DNA of 64,000 nucleotides. Origin: Eubacterium sp. (GTDB taxonomy: Bacteria > Bacillota > Clostridia > Lachnospirales > Lachnospiraceae). The stretch is taken from positions 62,001 to 126,000 of the forward strand of contig JAFWIO010000076.1 in NCBI GenBank assembly GCA_017514785.1, written 5' to 3'. Positions 10,389-19,195 of this stretch are shown piece after piece. The position numbers and the translations under genes were made by a program. The notes under the pieces are model-generated. The model worked only from the letters and a program-made list of their open reading frames with translations, did not search any database and was not told the DNA's origin. How positions within the stretch are numbered: position 1 is the first letter of the stretch; every line of letters begins with the position of its first letter.

Positions 10389-11438
10389 ATGAGCAAACTA
10401 GATATTTTATCTTACAATTTAGAAAATCTAGAAGAAATCATTTTGGAGATGGGCGAATCAAAGTTTCGCGCGAAACAAATCTTTAGATGGCTTCACATCG
10501 ACAGAGTAGAGTCGTTTGAAGAGATGACAAACATTTCAAAAGACTTAAGAGAAAGGCTAGATGAAAAGTTTGAAATCAAAACGCTAGAAATTCACAAACG
10601 CCTTATCTCAAAAATAGATGGAACTAGGAAATATTTGTTTAAGCTAGAGGATGGACAGATAATCGAGAGTGTAATGATGCCATACAAGCATGGAAACACT
10701 GTGTGTGTTTCATCGCAGGCTGGATGTAGAATGGGATGTAAGTTCTGTGCATCCACACTTAATGGACTTGATAGAAATCTAACTACATCCGAGATACTTG
10801 GTCAGTCATATGCTATAGAAAAAGACATGGGCGAGAGAGTATCACACATCGTTTTGATGGGAAGTGGAGAGCCTCTTGATAACTTTGACAATGTAATGCA
10901 GTTTATCAGAGTAATCTCAGATGACAATGGCACAAACATAAGTAAGAGAAACATTACACTTTCAACTTGCGGACTAGTGGATGGAATAAAGAAGCTAGCA
11001 GACTTAGGTTTTCCGGTTACTTTGGCGCTCTCGCTACATGCCGCAGACGACGAGACTAGAAAGAAAATAATGCCTATAGCAAACAAATACACTATACAAG
11101 AAGAACTAGATGCTTGCTGGTACTTATTTGAGAAAACTGGAAGGCGAGTGAGCTTTGAATACAGTTTGATAAATGGTGTTAATGATTCGCCAGAAGACGC
11201 TGTAAAACTTGGCAAATTGATAGGTGGTAAAAATGTCCACATCAACTTGATTCCGATGAATCCGGTGGACGAAAGAGAGCTTGAACAGAGCACAAAACAG
11301 CGAATTGAGGCCTTCTGTAGCGCGATTGAAAAATACCATATAAATGTTACAATAAGAAGGGAAATGGGCAGGGACATTAACGGTGCCTGCGGACAACTAA
11401 GAAACAGGGAGTTAAAAAATGAAGCAAATGGAGAATAA
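10389..11438 (+). CDS. rlmN: Dual-specificity 23S rRNA A2503 / tRNA A37 C2-methyltransferase
   Basis: Radical-SAM enzyme. The cluster-binding CxxxCxxC is CRMGCKFCAS; the two mechanistic cysteines match that motif's surroundings and the C-terminal INGACGQLR. 349 residues. It starts 2 bases after the rsmB stop with AAGGA as ribosome site. Its last 20 bases overlap the phosphatase gene, a tight operon join found in many Firmicutes. Confidence 0.96.
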   Translation: MSKLDILSYNLENLEEIILEMGESKFRAKQIFRWLHIDRVESFEEMTNISKDLRERLDEKFEIKTLEIHKRLISKIDGTRKYLFKLEDGQIIESVMMPYKHGNTVCVSSQAGCRMGCKFCASTLNGLDRNLTTSEILGQSYAIEKDMGERVSHIVLMGSGEPLDNFDNVMQFIRVISDDNGTNISKRNITLSTCGLVDGIKKLADLGFPVTLALSLHAADDETRKKIMPIANKYTIQEELDACWYLFEKTGRRVSFEYSLINGVNDSPEDAVKLGKLIGGKNVHINLIPMNPVDERELEQSTKQRIEAFCSAIEKYHINVTIRREMGRDINGACGQLRNRELKNEANGE

Positions 11439-12165
11439 CATTGAAGCTTTCGGGCAAACAGACGTCGGTTTGATGCGTACTATCAACCAAGATAGTATTT
11501 TTGTGTCGACTGAATCTATTGGAAAGCTTCCAAATCTTTTCATCGTGGCTGACGGAATGGGTGGTCACAAGGCTGGAGACGTTGCGTCTAAGGCAGCTAT
11601 TGAAAAGTTTGTTAAATATGCATGTTCCACACATATGATTGACCCAAATAATATCTTGAATGCAGGAATTCAAAACATTAACGAAGAGATATTTGAAATG
11701 GCCAATTCTAATAAGGACTACAACGGTATGGGAACTACCTTTGTAGCTTGCGTTATTGTGGGCAAAAAAGCTTATATTGCAAATGTTGGAGACAGCCGTC
11801 TCTATGTAATAAATAGAAACATTGAACAAATCACTAAGGACCATTCTTTGGTGGAAGACATGGTGCGAATGGGAGTGCTAGCTCCTGATGCTGCTAGAAA
11901 CCATTTGAAGAAGAATGTCATCACAAAGGCTATCGGAGTGCAGGGAAGTGGTTCATCTGCCCCTGATATCTTTGAAGTAGAAATAATCCCTGGAGATATA
12001 CTTTTACTTTGCTCAGACGGACTTACAAATATGGTGACCGACGAAGAAATAAGAGACATCGTAAAAGACAACGACAGCTTAGAACTTGCAGTTTCAAAAC
12101 TTATTGCACAAGCAAACGAGAATGGCGGAAAAGATAATATTTCAGCCGTCTTGGTTAGACCATAG
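11419..12165 (+). CDS. prpC: PP2C-family Ser/Thr protein phosphatase
   Basis: Metal-dependent phosphatase that reverses phosphorylation by the PASTA kinase encoded next. Motifs: ADGMGGHKAGDVAS (metal-binding Asp), TTFVACVIV, GDSRLYV, CSDGLTNMV and GGKDNISAVLV. 248 residues, the normal bacterial PrpC/Stp length. ATG 11419 lies inside rlmN, with AGGGAG at 11406-11411 as ribosome site; ATG 11428 is possible but lacks it. The kinase starts 9 bases downstream. Confidence 0.95.
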   Translation: MKQMENNIEAFGQTDVGLMRTINQDSIFVSTESIGKLPNLFIVADGMGGHKAGDVASKAAIEKFVKYACSTHMIDPNNILNAGIQNINEEIFEMANSNKDYNGMGTTFVACVIVGKKAYIANVGDSRLYVINRNIEQITKDHSLVEDMVRMGVLAPDAARNHLKKNVITKAIGVQGSGSSAPDIFEVEIIPGDILLLCSDGLTNMVTDEEIRDIVKDNDSLELAVSKLIAQANENGGKDNISAVLVRP

Positions 12166-12174
12166 GAGAAGAGT

Positions 12175-14172
12175 ATGTTAAGTAAAGGTAGTTTTATAAA
12201 TGATCGATATGAGATAGTGAGTCGTGTGGGCGCAGGCGGAATGTCTGACGTTTACAAAGCTATTGATCATAAGCTTAATCGAAATGTCGCTATCAAAGTG
12301 TTGAAGAAGGAGTTCAGCAAAGACAAAAACTTCGTTTCTAAGTTTAGAGCCGAAGCTCAGTCAGCTGCCAGCCTTATTCATCCAAATATTGTGAATGTAT
12401 ATGACGTTGGAGAAGACAACGGCATGTACTATATTGTAATGGAATTAATAGAGGGTATTACTCTTAAATCTTACATCCAAAAGAAAGGTTCATTGTCTTT
12501 CAAGGAGACTGTAAGCATCGCAATCCAGATTGCAAACGGTATGGAGTGTGCCCACAATAATCAAATAGTCCACAGAGATATCAAGCCTCAAAACATTATG
12601 ATTTCTCGTGAGGGAAAAGTTAAGGTTACAGACTTTGGTATCGCAAGAGCCGCATCAGCCAACACAATGAGTGGAAATGCTATGGGTTCTGTTCACTATA
12701 TTTCACCAGAGCAGGCCGGCGGACAGTACGTAGATGAGAAGAGTGATATTTACTCACTTGGTATAACTATGTTTGAGATGCTAACAGGCAAGGTTCCTTT
12801 TGACGGGGAATCAACAGTATCTATTGCCTTGATGCACATCCAAAACAGCGTGCCAAGTGTTAAAGAATATTTGGATAATGTTCCAATCAGTCTTGAGAAA
12901 ATTATCCTTAAATGTACACAGAGAAACGTAAACAATAGATATCCTAAGACTGCGCTTCTTATTGCAGACCTTAAGAGATCTTTAGTGGAACCTGATGTGG
13001 ACTTTGTCGTTATGGATGAGGTGGACGATACTACATCTACCATCATGATTACAGACGATGAGCGCGAGAAGATTCCAGGTGTAGTTCCGGCTGCGCCAAA
13101 GAAAGATGACGACGAAGACGATATTGACGTAGTTAATCCAAAGATGGATAAACTTCTAACAATCGGTGGTATTTGTGTTGGTATTTTAGCACTTATTATC
13201 ATTGCCATTATCGTTACAAGTCTTATCACAGGTGGTAGCATTTCACTTCCAGAGAGTGATGACCAAGAGCAGGTAACTACAGACCCTAACAAGGTTGAGA
13301 TGCCAAACGTAGTTGGCCTTACTAAGGAAGAAGCAGAAGATACATTGCACGATGCAGGACTAGGTTTCATTTACAATTCAGATTCTGAATTTTCTGATGA
13401 ATATCCTCAGAATTATATCCTTCGTCAAAGTGCAGACCCAGGAAAGATGATTCAGAAAAACTCAACTATCAATTTGACGTTGAGTAAGGGACCAGAAAAG
13501 ATAAATGTTCCAGGAGACATCATCGGCAAAGACCTAGCAGACGTAACTAGAAAGCTAGATGAGGTAGGACTAAACTGGAAGATTAAATATGAGTTCAGTT
13601 CGAAGAAGATTGGGCAAGTTATAGATTGTAGCCCAACTGAAAAGGCTCCAGTCAGCAAGCACGACACAGTAGAACTAATTGTCAGTCGTGGACAGAATAG
13701 TAGTGGAGAAAAACTATCTACAGTACCTAATGTGGTAGGCAAGAGCCAGGCTGCAGCACAGAGCGCAATCAGAGCGGCTAACTTTGGTGTAGGCACTATC
13801 ACAGAGGTAGAAGATAATAAAATAGCAAAAGGAAAAGTTATCAGACAGATTATTAAGCCTGGAACAAAGGCTCCAGTTGGCACATCTATTGGTTTGATTG
13901 TCAGCAAGGGACCAAAGGCTGGAAAATACTCTGCCGTATATAACTTCGCCAAAGAAGATTTGGTAGATGAAAGTGGAAAGCAGATTAGGTCTGGTAATGT
14001 CACTATATTGCTAAATGGTGCAGCGCAAAGCGTTAATGCTAAGTATAGTAATGTGGCTAAGTGGCCGGGAGATTACGTATATAAATTCTCCGGAAAGAAG
14101 AAGGGCCCAGCCCAAATCGAACTGTTAGTAAATGGAAAGATTGTAATAGAAGATACAGTCAATCTTAAATAG
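12175..14172 (+). CDS. prkC: PASTA-domain Ser/Thr protein kinase
   Basis: Membrane Hanks-type kinase sensing muropeptides or lipid II. Cytoplasmic kinase domain at residues about 10-275: glycine loop GAGGMSDVYKA, VAIKVLKKE (ATP Lys), HRDIKPQNIM catalytic loop, DFGIARA. One membrane helix at about 325-347. Three extracellular PASTA repeats at about 373-438, 442-507 and 515-578. Unlike the shortest family members it carries a further C-terminal domain of about 85 residues (579-665) that is not a PASTA repeat. Paired with the phosphatase gene upstream. Confidence 0.95.
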   Translation: MLSKGSFINDRYEIVSRVGAGGMSDVYKAIDHKLNRNVAIKVLKKEFSKDKNFVSKFRAEAQSAASLIHPNIVNVYDVGEDNGMYYIVMELIEGITLKSYIQKKGSLSFKETVSIAIQIANGMECAHNNQIVHRDIKPQNIMISREGKVKVTDFGIARAASANTMSGNAMGSVHYISPEQAGGQYVDEKSDIYSLGITMFEMLTGKVPFDGESTVSIALMHIQNSVPSVKEYLDNVPISLEKIILKCTQRNVNNRYPKTALLIADLKRSLVEPDVDFVVMDEVDDTTSTIMITDDEREKIPGVVPAAPKKDDDEDDIDVVNPKMDKLLTIGGICVGILALIIIAIIVTSLITGGSISLPESDDQEQVTTDPNKVEMPNVVGLTKEEAEDTLHDAGLGFIYNSDSEFSDEYPQNYILRQSADPGKMIQKNSTINLTLSKGPEKINVPGDIIGKDLADVTRKLDEVGLNWKIKYEFSSKKIGQVIDCSPTEKAPVSKHDTVELIVSRGQNSSGEKLSTVPNVVGKSQAAAQSAIRAANFGVGTITEVEDNKIAKGKVIRQIIKPGTKAPVGTSIGLIVSKGPKAGKYSAVYNFAKEDLVDESGKQIRSGNVTILLNGAAQSVNAKYSNVAKWPGDYVYKFSGKKKGPAQIELLVNGKIVIEDTVNLK

Positions 14173-14178
14173 GTGAAT

Positions 14179-15060
14179 ATGCAGGGAAAGATTATTAAAG
14201 GAATTGCTGGCTTTTACTATGTGGACTCATACGATGGAGTTTTCCAGTGTAAGGCAAAAGGCATTTTTAGAAACAAAAGCATAAAACCTTTGGTGGGCGA
14301 TAATGTTGAGTTCGAGATTACTCACGAGGAAGACCAAGAAGGTAACATCACAGAAATACTCGAGCGTGATAATGAACTAATTCGTCCTGCCGTTGCAAAC
14401 ATAGATCAAGCGATGATAGTGTTTGCACTAAAAGCTCCAAACCCAAACGTGAATTTGCTTGATAAACTTCTCGTTTGTATGGAGTACCAAAACATCGAGA
14501 CGATCATTTGTTTTAACAAAACAGATATTGCAGATAAAGACTTCGCCGAAGACCTCGCATCTATTTATAGAAACGCAGGCTACAAAGTTTTATTTACTTC
14601 AGCCACAGAAAACGAAGGAGTGGAAGAAGTGAAGAAAGCTTTAAAGGGCAAGAGCACTGTATTTGCCGGACCATCTGGTGTCGGCAAATCTTCTATGTTA
14701 AACGCTATTAAAGAAGATGCGGTAATGGAGACTGGCGATATCAGTGAAAAGATTGGCAGAGGTAAACACACTACACGCCATTCTGAAATATTTAAAACTG
14801 ACGATGACACTTACGTGTTTGATACACCTGGTTTTGGATCGCTTTTCATTCCGGGTATGACAAAAGAAAAATTGGAAGATTGTTTTCCAGAGTTTTCACT
14901 TTACACAAACGAATGCAGATTTATTGGATGTGCTCATATAAATGAGCCAGACTGTGCAGTGAAAGATGCACTAGAGGAAAACAAGATTGCAGAGAGTAGA
15001 TATGAAAGCTACAAAGCTTTTTACGAAGAATTAAAAGAGCAGGAGAATAAGTATGATTAA
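14179..15060 (+). CDS. rsgA: Small-subunit biogenesis GTPase
   Basis: Circularly permuted GTPase for late 30S maturation. OB fold (about 1-65), G4 NKTDI, then G1 GPSGVGKSSM and G3 DTPGFGSL, followed by the zinc-binding C-terminal segment CRFIGCAHINEPDCAV. 293 residues from ATG 14179. An in-frame GTG directly after the prkC stop (14173) would add two residues, but MQGKIIKGIAGFYYV matches family N-termini better. The end overlaps rpe by 8 bases. Confidence 0.95.
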   Translation: MQGKIIKGIAGFYYVDSYDGVFQCKAKGIFRNKSIKPLVGDNVEFEITHEEDQEGNITEILERDNELIRPAVANIDQAMIVFALKAPNPNVNLLDKLLVCMEYQNIETIICFNKTDIADKDFAEDLASIYRNAGYKVLFTSATENEGVEEVKKALKGKSTVFAGPSGVGKSSMLNAIKEDAVMETGDISEKIGRGKHTTRHSEIFKTDDDTYVFDTPGFGSLFIPGMTKEKLEDCFPEFSLYTNECRFIGCAHINEPDCAVKDALEENKIAESRYESYKAFYEELKEQENKYD

Positions 15061-15709
15061 ATTAGCACCTTCAATATTATCGGCGGACTTTGCAAATATA
15101 GGACGCGATATAGAAAAGGCCGACAAAGCAGGAAGTGATTGGATTCACGTTGATGTTATGGATGGTATGTTTGTACCAAATATCTCAATTGGAATTCCAG
15201 TAGTTAAAGATATTAGAAAGACTACAGACAAAGTCTTGGATGTTCACTTGATGGTTCAAGAACCTATCAGATATGTGAAACAGTTTGCCGAGGCTGGATC
15301 AGATTATATTACCGTGCACGTGGAGGCTTGTGAAGATGTTGCAGCTACTATAGAGGCTATTCACAAGATGGATAAAAAAGCAGGTTTAGCACTTAATCCA
15401 GAAACTCCACTTGAGGATATTGCACCATATGTATCAATGGTTGATTTGATTGTTGTTATGACAGTTCATCCAGGTTTTGGCGGACAGTCATATATAGACG
15501 AGTGCACAGAAAAGATTGAAATCTTAAGTGCAGTGATAGAAGGAGAAGGTTACGATTGCCTACTAGAAGTGGACGGCGGAGTGAAACTAGATAACGTAAG
15601 CATTCCACTAGAGGCAGGTGCCAATGTAATAGTAGCTGGCTCAGCGGTCTTTGGCTCAGACATAGAAGAGAACGTTAAAGCATTTAAAAGTAAATTTGAA
15701 CAGTTTTAA
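15053..15709 (+). CDS. rpe: Ribulose-phosphate 3-epimerase
   Basis: Interconverts ribulose 5-phosphate and xylulose 5-phosphate in the pentose phosphate pathway. TIM-barrel motifs: LAPSILSADF, HVDVMDGMFVPN (metal-binding His/Asp), DVHLMVQEP, MTVHPGFGGQSY and EVDGGVKLDN (catalytic Asp). 218 residues. Overlaps the rsgA 3' end, the usual rsgA-rpe join. No thiN follows, unlike many relatives. Confidence 0.97.
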   Translation: MIKLAPSILSADFANIGRDIEKADKAGSDWIHVDVMDGMFVPNISIGIPVVKDIRKTTDKVLDVHLMVQEPIRYVKQFAEAGSDYITVHVEACEDVAATIEAIHKMDKKAGLALNPETPLEDIAPYVSMVDLIVVMTVHPGFGGQSYIDECTEKIEILSAVIEGEGYDCLLEVDGGVKLDNVSIPLEAGANVIVAGSAVFGSDIEENVKAFKSKFEQF

Positions 15710-15723
15710 TTAGGAGAAAAACT

Positions 15724-16419
15724 ATGAAACGAATCTTAAGTTTAGTATTAGTTTTTGCAATGCTCACATTAGTGGCAGGATGCAGTTGTAGTGAGAAAAA
15801 ATCAGAACAGGAAACCTCCACTGTAGCATGGAAAAAAGGTGAGTCGCTCTTTGGCTCAAAATTAAGGGAGTATGCTACTGCGTGCCAGAGAAATGATAAG
15901 AAGGGTATCAAAACAAAACAGAAATTATCGACTGGCTTTGGCGAAGTGGCAAAGGAAAAGAATCTTCCAAAAAGAATCGGATACACATTTTCTGATTTAA
16001 ATAGAGATGGAACAGAAGAACTTTTGGTTTCACTTATCGATATGAAAGATAAGCTAAACAACTATGTGATTGCTGTTTATCAATACACAGGCGATGGTAT
16101 AAAGAGAGTGCTAGAAGGCTGGAGCAGAAATACTTATTACTTGATGAAAGATAAACTTATTCTTAATGAGGCTTCAGGCGGAGCAGATGATGCAGAGATT
16201 GCAAAACTTCATATGAGAGAGAATGCTTTTGAATATGTAAGCACACTTTCAATGAAGTATGGAAAAGGTGACAAAATCAACTATCTTTATGCAGAAGTTG
16301 GAAAGCCAGAAAACACTAAACAGTTCCAAGTTAGTGAAAAACAATGGCAAAAGATTTGTAGGTCTTGGGAAGACCAAGTTGATGTGAATAATGTTAAATT
16401 AATAAAAGATTTTAAATAA
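15724..16419 (+). CDS. Putative lipoprotein of unknown function
   Basis: 231 residues. A signal peptide with a lipobox (LTLVAGC, Cys at about residue 21) indicates diacylglyceryl anchoring to the outer face of the membrane, presumably by Lgt encoded 1.8 kb downstream. The mature part contains an aspartate-rich turn, FSDLNRDGTEELLVSL (about residues 91-106), resembling a single calcium-binding EF-hand/VCBS-like loop. No enzyme motif recognised. Preceded by AGGAGA and 14 bases after rpe, so probably in the same transcript. Confidence 0.75.
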   Translation: MKRILSLVLVFAMLTLVAGCSCSEKKSEQETSTVAWKKGESLFGSKLREYATACQRNDKKGIKTKQKLSTGFGEVAKEKNLPKRIGYTFSDLNRDGTEELLVSLIDMKDKLNNYVIAVYQYTGDGIKRVLEGWSRNTYYLMKDKLILNEASGGADDAEIAKLHMRENAFEYVSTLSMKYGKGDKINYLYAEVGKPENTKQFQVSEKQWQKICRSWEDQVDVNNVKLIKDFK

Positions 16420-16441
16420 AAGACGTTTGTAGGAGGACAAT

Positions 16442-17539
16442 ATGAAATTAGGTATCGTAGGGTTGCCAAATGTAGGAAAGAGTACCCTATTTAATTCATT
16501 AACAAAAGCAGGAGCAGAGTCTGCTAACTATCCATTCTGTACTATAGATCCAAACGTGGGTGTAGTTACAGTTCCGGATGAGCGTGTTGATAAATTAACT
16601 GCTTTATACAATTCAAAGAAGAGTATTCCAGCTGTTATCGAGTTTGTTGATATTGCTGGATTGGTTAAGGGCGCGTCAAAGGGCGAAGGTTTAGGAAACC
16701 AGTTCCTTGCAAATATCCGCGAGGTGGACGCTATTGTTCACGTAGTTAGATGTTTTGTGAATGACAATATCGTACACGTAGATGGAAGCATAGATCCACT
16801 AAGAGATATCGAGACTATTAACTATGAGTTGATATTCTCTGATGTTGAAATATTAGAGCGTCGTATCGCTAAAGCAGCGCGTGCTGCAAAGAACGATAAG
16901 ACAGTCGCTAAAGAACTAGACTTTATGGAGCGCATCAAAAAGTATTTAGAAGAAGGAAACCTTGCTATCAACTTTGAACTAGATGATGAAGATGAAGAAG
17001 CATGGATGGCAGAGTATAACTTGCTAACAGCAAAACCTGTAATCTATGCGGCCAATGTATCAGAGGATGATTTAGCAGATGATGGTGCTTCTAATGAACA
17101 GGTTCAAAAGGTACGTGAGTACGCAAAGCAAACTAATTCGGAAGTGTTTGTTATAAGTGCTGAGATTGAGCAGGAGATTTCAGAATTAGACGACGAAGAA
17201 AAGCAAATGTTCTTAGAGGACTTGGGAATTAAAGAGTCAGGCTTAGATAAACTTATAAAGGCAAGTTATTCGTTACTAGGTCTTATTAGTTACCTAACAT
17301 CTGGTGAAGATGAAACTAGAGCTTGGACTATTAAAGAGGGAACAAAAGCACCTCAGGCTGCAGGGAAGATTCATACAGACTTCGAGCGTGGATTCATCTG
17401 TGCTGAAGTGGTATCATACGAAAACCTAATTGAACTTGGTTCAATAGCCAAAGCCAAAGAAAAAGGCTTAGTAGGACAAGAAGGAAAAGAATATGTAGTT
17501 AAAGACGGAGATGTTATTACATTCCGCTTCAACGTATAA
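16442..17539 (+). CDS. ychF: Redox-regulated ATPase / Obg-like GTPase YchF
   Basis: Universally conserved ribosome-associated P-loop NTPase that prefers ATP. G1 GLPNVGKSTLFNSL at the N-terminus, switch region PFCTIDPNVG, G3 DIAGLVKGASKGEGLGNQFL, a coiled-coil insertion in the middle, and a C-terminal TGS domain (about 280-365). 365 residues. AGGAGG precedes the start; 13 bases separate it from lgt. Confidence 0.97.
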   Translation: MKLGIVGLPNVGKSTLFNSLTKAGAESANYPFCTIDPNVGVVTVPDERVDKLTALYNSKKSIPAVIEFVDIAGLVKGASKGEGLGNQFLANIREVDAIVHVVRCFVNDNIVHVDGSIDPLRDIETINYELIFSDVEILERRIAKAARAAKNDKTVAKELDFMERIKKYLEEGNLAINFELDDEDEEAWMAEYNLLTAKPVIYAANVSEDDLADDGASNEQVQKVREYAKQTNSEVFVISAEIEQEISELDDEEKQMFLEDLGIKESGLDKLIKASYSLLGLISYLTSGEDETRAWTIKEGTKAPQAAGKIHTDFERGFICAEVVSYENLIELGSIAKAKEKGLVGQEGKEYVVKDGDVITFRFNV

Positions 17540-17552
17540 AGGAGATTGATAT

Positions 17553-18449
17553 ATGATATCAAAAATTGCAACTGCAATTGAATTTCCAAATTTACACATT
17601 AAGATAAACTCACTCCCAAAATCGTTTTCCGTTTTTGGGTTTGAGGTTTCTTTTTATGGGCTAATAATCGCAATTGGAATGTTGCTTGGCATCTTATTAG
17701 TTTTGCGTGAAGCAAAAAAGACCGGCCAAGATTACAACACATATATTGATCTAGCGATATTCGTGATAATAGTAGGAGTGGTCTGCGCTAGACTTTACTA
17801 CGTAATATTCAGATGGAATTACTACAGTGCTAACTTTGGCGAAATCATAAACATACGAGGTGGAGGTCTTGCTATTTATGGCGGAGTGATAGGAGCAGTT
17901 ATTACAGCTATCATCTTTTGCAAAGTTAAAAAGAAACACTTCGGACAGGTTGCAGACACAGCCATCTTAGGATTACTAGTTGGACAAATCATTGGCCGCT
18001 GGGGAAATTTCTTTAACAGAGAAGCTTACGGCGGAGTGACAGGAAATAGCAATCCATTTGCGATGAGATTATTCTTCGGCAAAGAATTCGCAATAGGCCA
18101 AGTCCCATCATCAGTCCTAAAAGGAATGGCAAAGATTACACCAAAGTCTGTTATAGATTTAAAGTATGTTCAAGTTCATCCAACATTCCTTTATGAATCT
18201 ACATGGAACTTGTTAGTGCTAATCCTAATACTAGTCTTTAGAAAAAAGAAAGCATTCCAAGGTGAAGTATTCATTTGGTACCTAGGTGGATATGGACTTG
18301 GTAGGTTCTTTATCGAGGGCTTAAGATCGGACCAACTATTACTTCCATGGGGCTGGCCAGTATCGCAAGTACTATCAGCTGTACTAGTAGTAGGAGCAAT
18401 AGTGGCAGAAATAGTAATAAGGAAGAAAATAAAGAGTGAAAAAGCTTAA
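17553..18449 (+). CDS. lgt: Prolipoprotein diacylglyceryl transferase
   Basis: Integral membrane enzyme that transfers diacylglycerol from phosphatidylglycerol to the lipobox Cys. About seven hydrophobic segments. Signature motifs: GGLAIYGGVIGAVI, GRWGNFFNREAYGG (family GRxGNFxNxE) and VHPTFLYES, then RFFIEGLRSDQL. 298 residues, with a longer periplasmic segment between 160 and 205 than some homologues. Followed by a strong terminator. Confidence 0.95.
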   Translation: MISKIATAIEFPNLHIKINSLPKSFSVFGFEVSFYGLIIAIGMLLGILLVLREAKKTGQDYNTYIDLAIFVIIVGVVCARLYYVIFRWNYYSANFGEIINIRGGGLAIYGGVIGAVITAIIFCKVKKKHFGQVADTAILGLLVGQIIGRWGNFFNREAYGGVTGNSNPFAMRLFFGKEFAIGQVPSSVLKGMAKITPKSVIDLKYVQVHPTFLYESTWNLLVLILILVFRKKKAFQGEVFIWYLGGYGLGRFFIEGLRSDQLLLPWGWPVSQVLSAVLVVGAIVAEIVIRKKIKSEKA

Positions 18450-18461
18450 AAATACCCAAAG

Positions 18462-18496
18462 TGGTAAATTGGGGTAGATTTTTAGGATAAGTGGAA
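18462..18496 (+). repeat. Degenerate 10-bp-phased TGGTA-like repeats (possible second MraZ site)
   Basis: TGGTA (18462), GGGTA (18472) and TGGAA (18492) fall on one 10-bp register just after lgt, with the 18482 position not matching. Same register type as the perfect boxes before mraZ but weaker, and upstream of the lgt terminator. Confidence 0.3.
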
Positions 18497-18539
18497 AATT
18501 AAGTTTTTTACTATATATAGAAGAAAAAAATAAAGAAAT

Positions 18540-18570
18540 GGAGTTTCGATTCGTCGGAGCTCCTTTTTTT
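18540..18570 (+). terminator. Intrinsic terminator after lgt with UUCG tetraloop
   Basis: Ten-base stem (18540-18549 with 18554-18563, two G-T pairs) closed by a TTCG tetraloop and followed by seven T. It isolates the ychF-lgt transcript from the dcw cluster. Confidence 0.9.
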
Positions 18571-18619
18571 ATGGGCAAAAGAGCCTAAAAAACTTTTTAA
18601 AAAAATATTAAAAAAGGGG

Positions 18620-18648
18620 TTTACAAAGTGGAAAAAATAGTATAAACT
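18620..18648 (+). promoter_or_regulatory. Predicted promoter of the mraZ-dcw operon
   Basis: -35 TTTACA (18620-18625). -10 is either TATAAA (18641-18646, 15-bp spacer) or TAAACT (18643-18648, 17-bp spacer). Start of transcription would lie just before the four TGGTA boxes. Confidence 0.5.
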
Positions 18649-18659
18649 TTTGGTATGGG

Positions 18660-18694
18660 TGGTAAAGAATGGTAACAAATGGTAGATAGTGGTA
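18660..18694 (+). promoter_or_regulatory. MraZ operator: four TGGTA boxes at exact 10-bp spacing
   Basis: TGGTA at 18660, 18670, 18680 and 18690, i.e. one helical turn apart on one face; a further TGGTA at 18651 is one base out of phase. MraZ is known to bind short direct repeats upstream of its own gene (TGGGN repeats in E. coli). Position just downstream of the predicted promoter fits autoregulation of the cluster. Confidence 0.75.
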
Positions 18695-18727
18695 AATTAT
18701 CAGATTTGTTGCCCAAGGAGAAACAGT

Positions 18728-19180
18728 ATGTTTATTGGCGAACATAAACAGAAAATGGATACAAAAGGAAGGGTAGTAGTCCCTTCTAAGTTTCGTGATG
18801 AACTTGGTAACCAGGTAGTTGTTACTAAGGGATTGGGCGAACAATGTTTGTATGCCTTCTCAAGAGAGTCTTGGGAGAAAGTCGTTAATAAACTAGAAGA
18901 GCTACCTATGACAAATATGAAAGTTAGAAATTTCAATCGATTTTTCCTCGCGGGCGCTAATAACCTCGAAGCTGATAAGTTGGGACGTGTCCTAGTATCT
19001 TCAGCTTTGAGGGAATACGCCCTACTAGACAAAGAAGTTGTCTGGGTCGGAGTTGGAAATCGAATGGAAATTTGGGATGTAGATAAATGGAAAGAAAACA
19101 GCGATAAGTTCACCGGAGATTCTAATGACGGTATCGACATGGAAGAGCTTTCCGAGTACATGGCAGAACTTGGAATATAA
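18728..19180 (+). CDS. mraZ: Transcriptional regulator MraZ
   Basis: 150 residues, two tandem AbrB/SpoVT-like DNA-binding half-domains (MFIGEHKQKMDTKGRVVVPSKF, and KLGRVLVSSALREYA from about residue 78). Forms ring-shaped oligomers that bind direct repeats ahead of the dcw operon. Start ATG 18728 is set by AAGGAG at 18715-18720 and the conserved MFxGEH-type N-terminus; longer in-frame extensions run into the operator. First gene of the division and cell-wall cluster. Confidence 0.95.
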   Translation: MFIGEHKQKMDTKGRVVVPSKFRDELGNQVVVTKGLGEQCLYAFSRESWEKVVNKLEELPMTNMKVRNFNRFFLAGANNLEADKLGRVLVSSALREYALLDKEVVWVGVGNRMEIWDVDKWKENSDKFTGDSNDGIDMEELSEYMAELGI

Positions 19181-19195
19181 AGCGAGGTGAGTCTT

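Noticed and set aside
10802..11377. Long antisense frames over rlmN and elsewhere (for example 316-924, 12750-13370, 31155-31691)
   Set aside because: Serine/isoleucine-rich shadows of real genes with no ribosome site or family motifs.
18689..18727. Longer MraZ start at 18689
   Set aside because: It would translate part of the TGGTA operator; AAGGAG and MFIGEH set the start at 18728.
19187..19195. GTG 19187 as rsmH start
   Set aside because: That GTG is part of the GAGGTGA ribosome site for ATG 19196.
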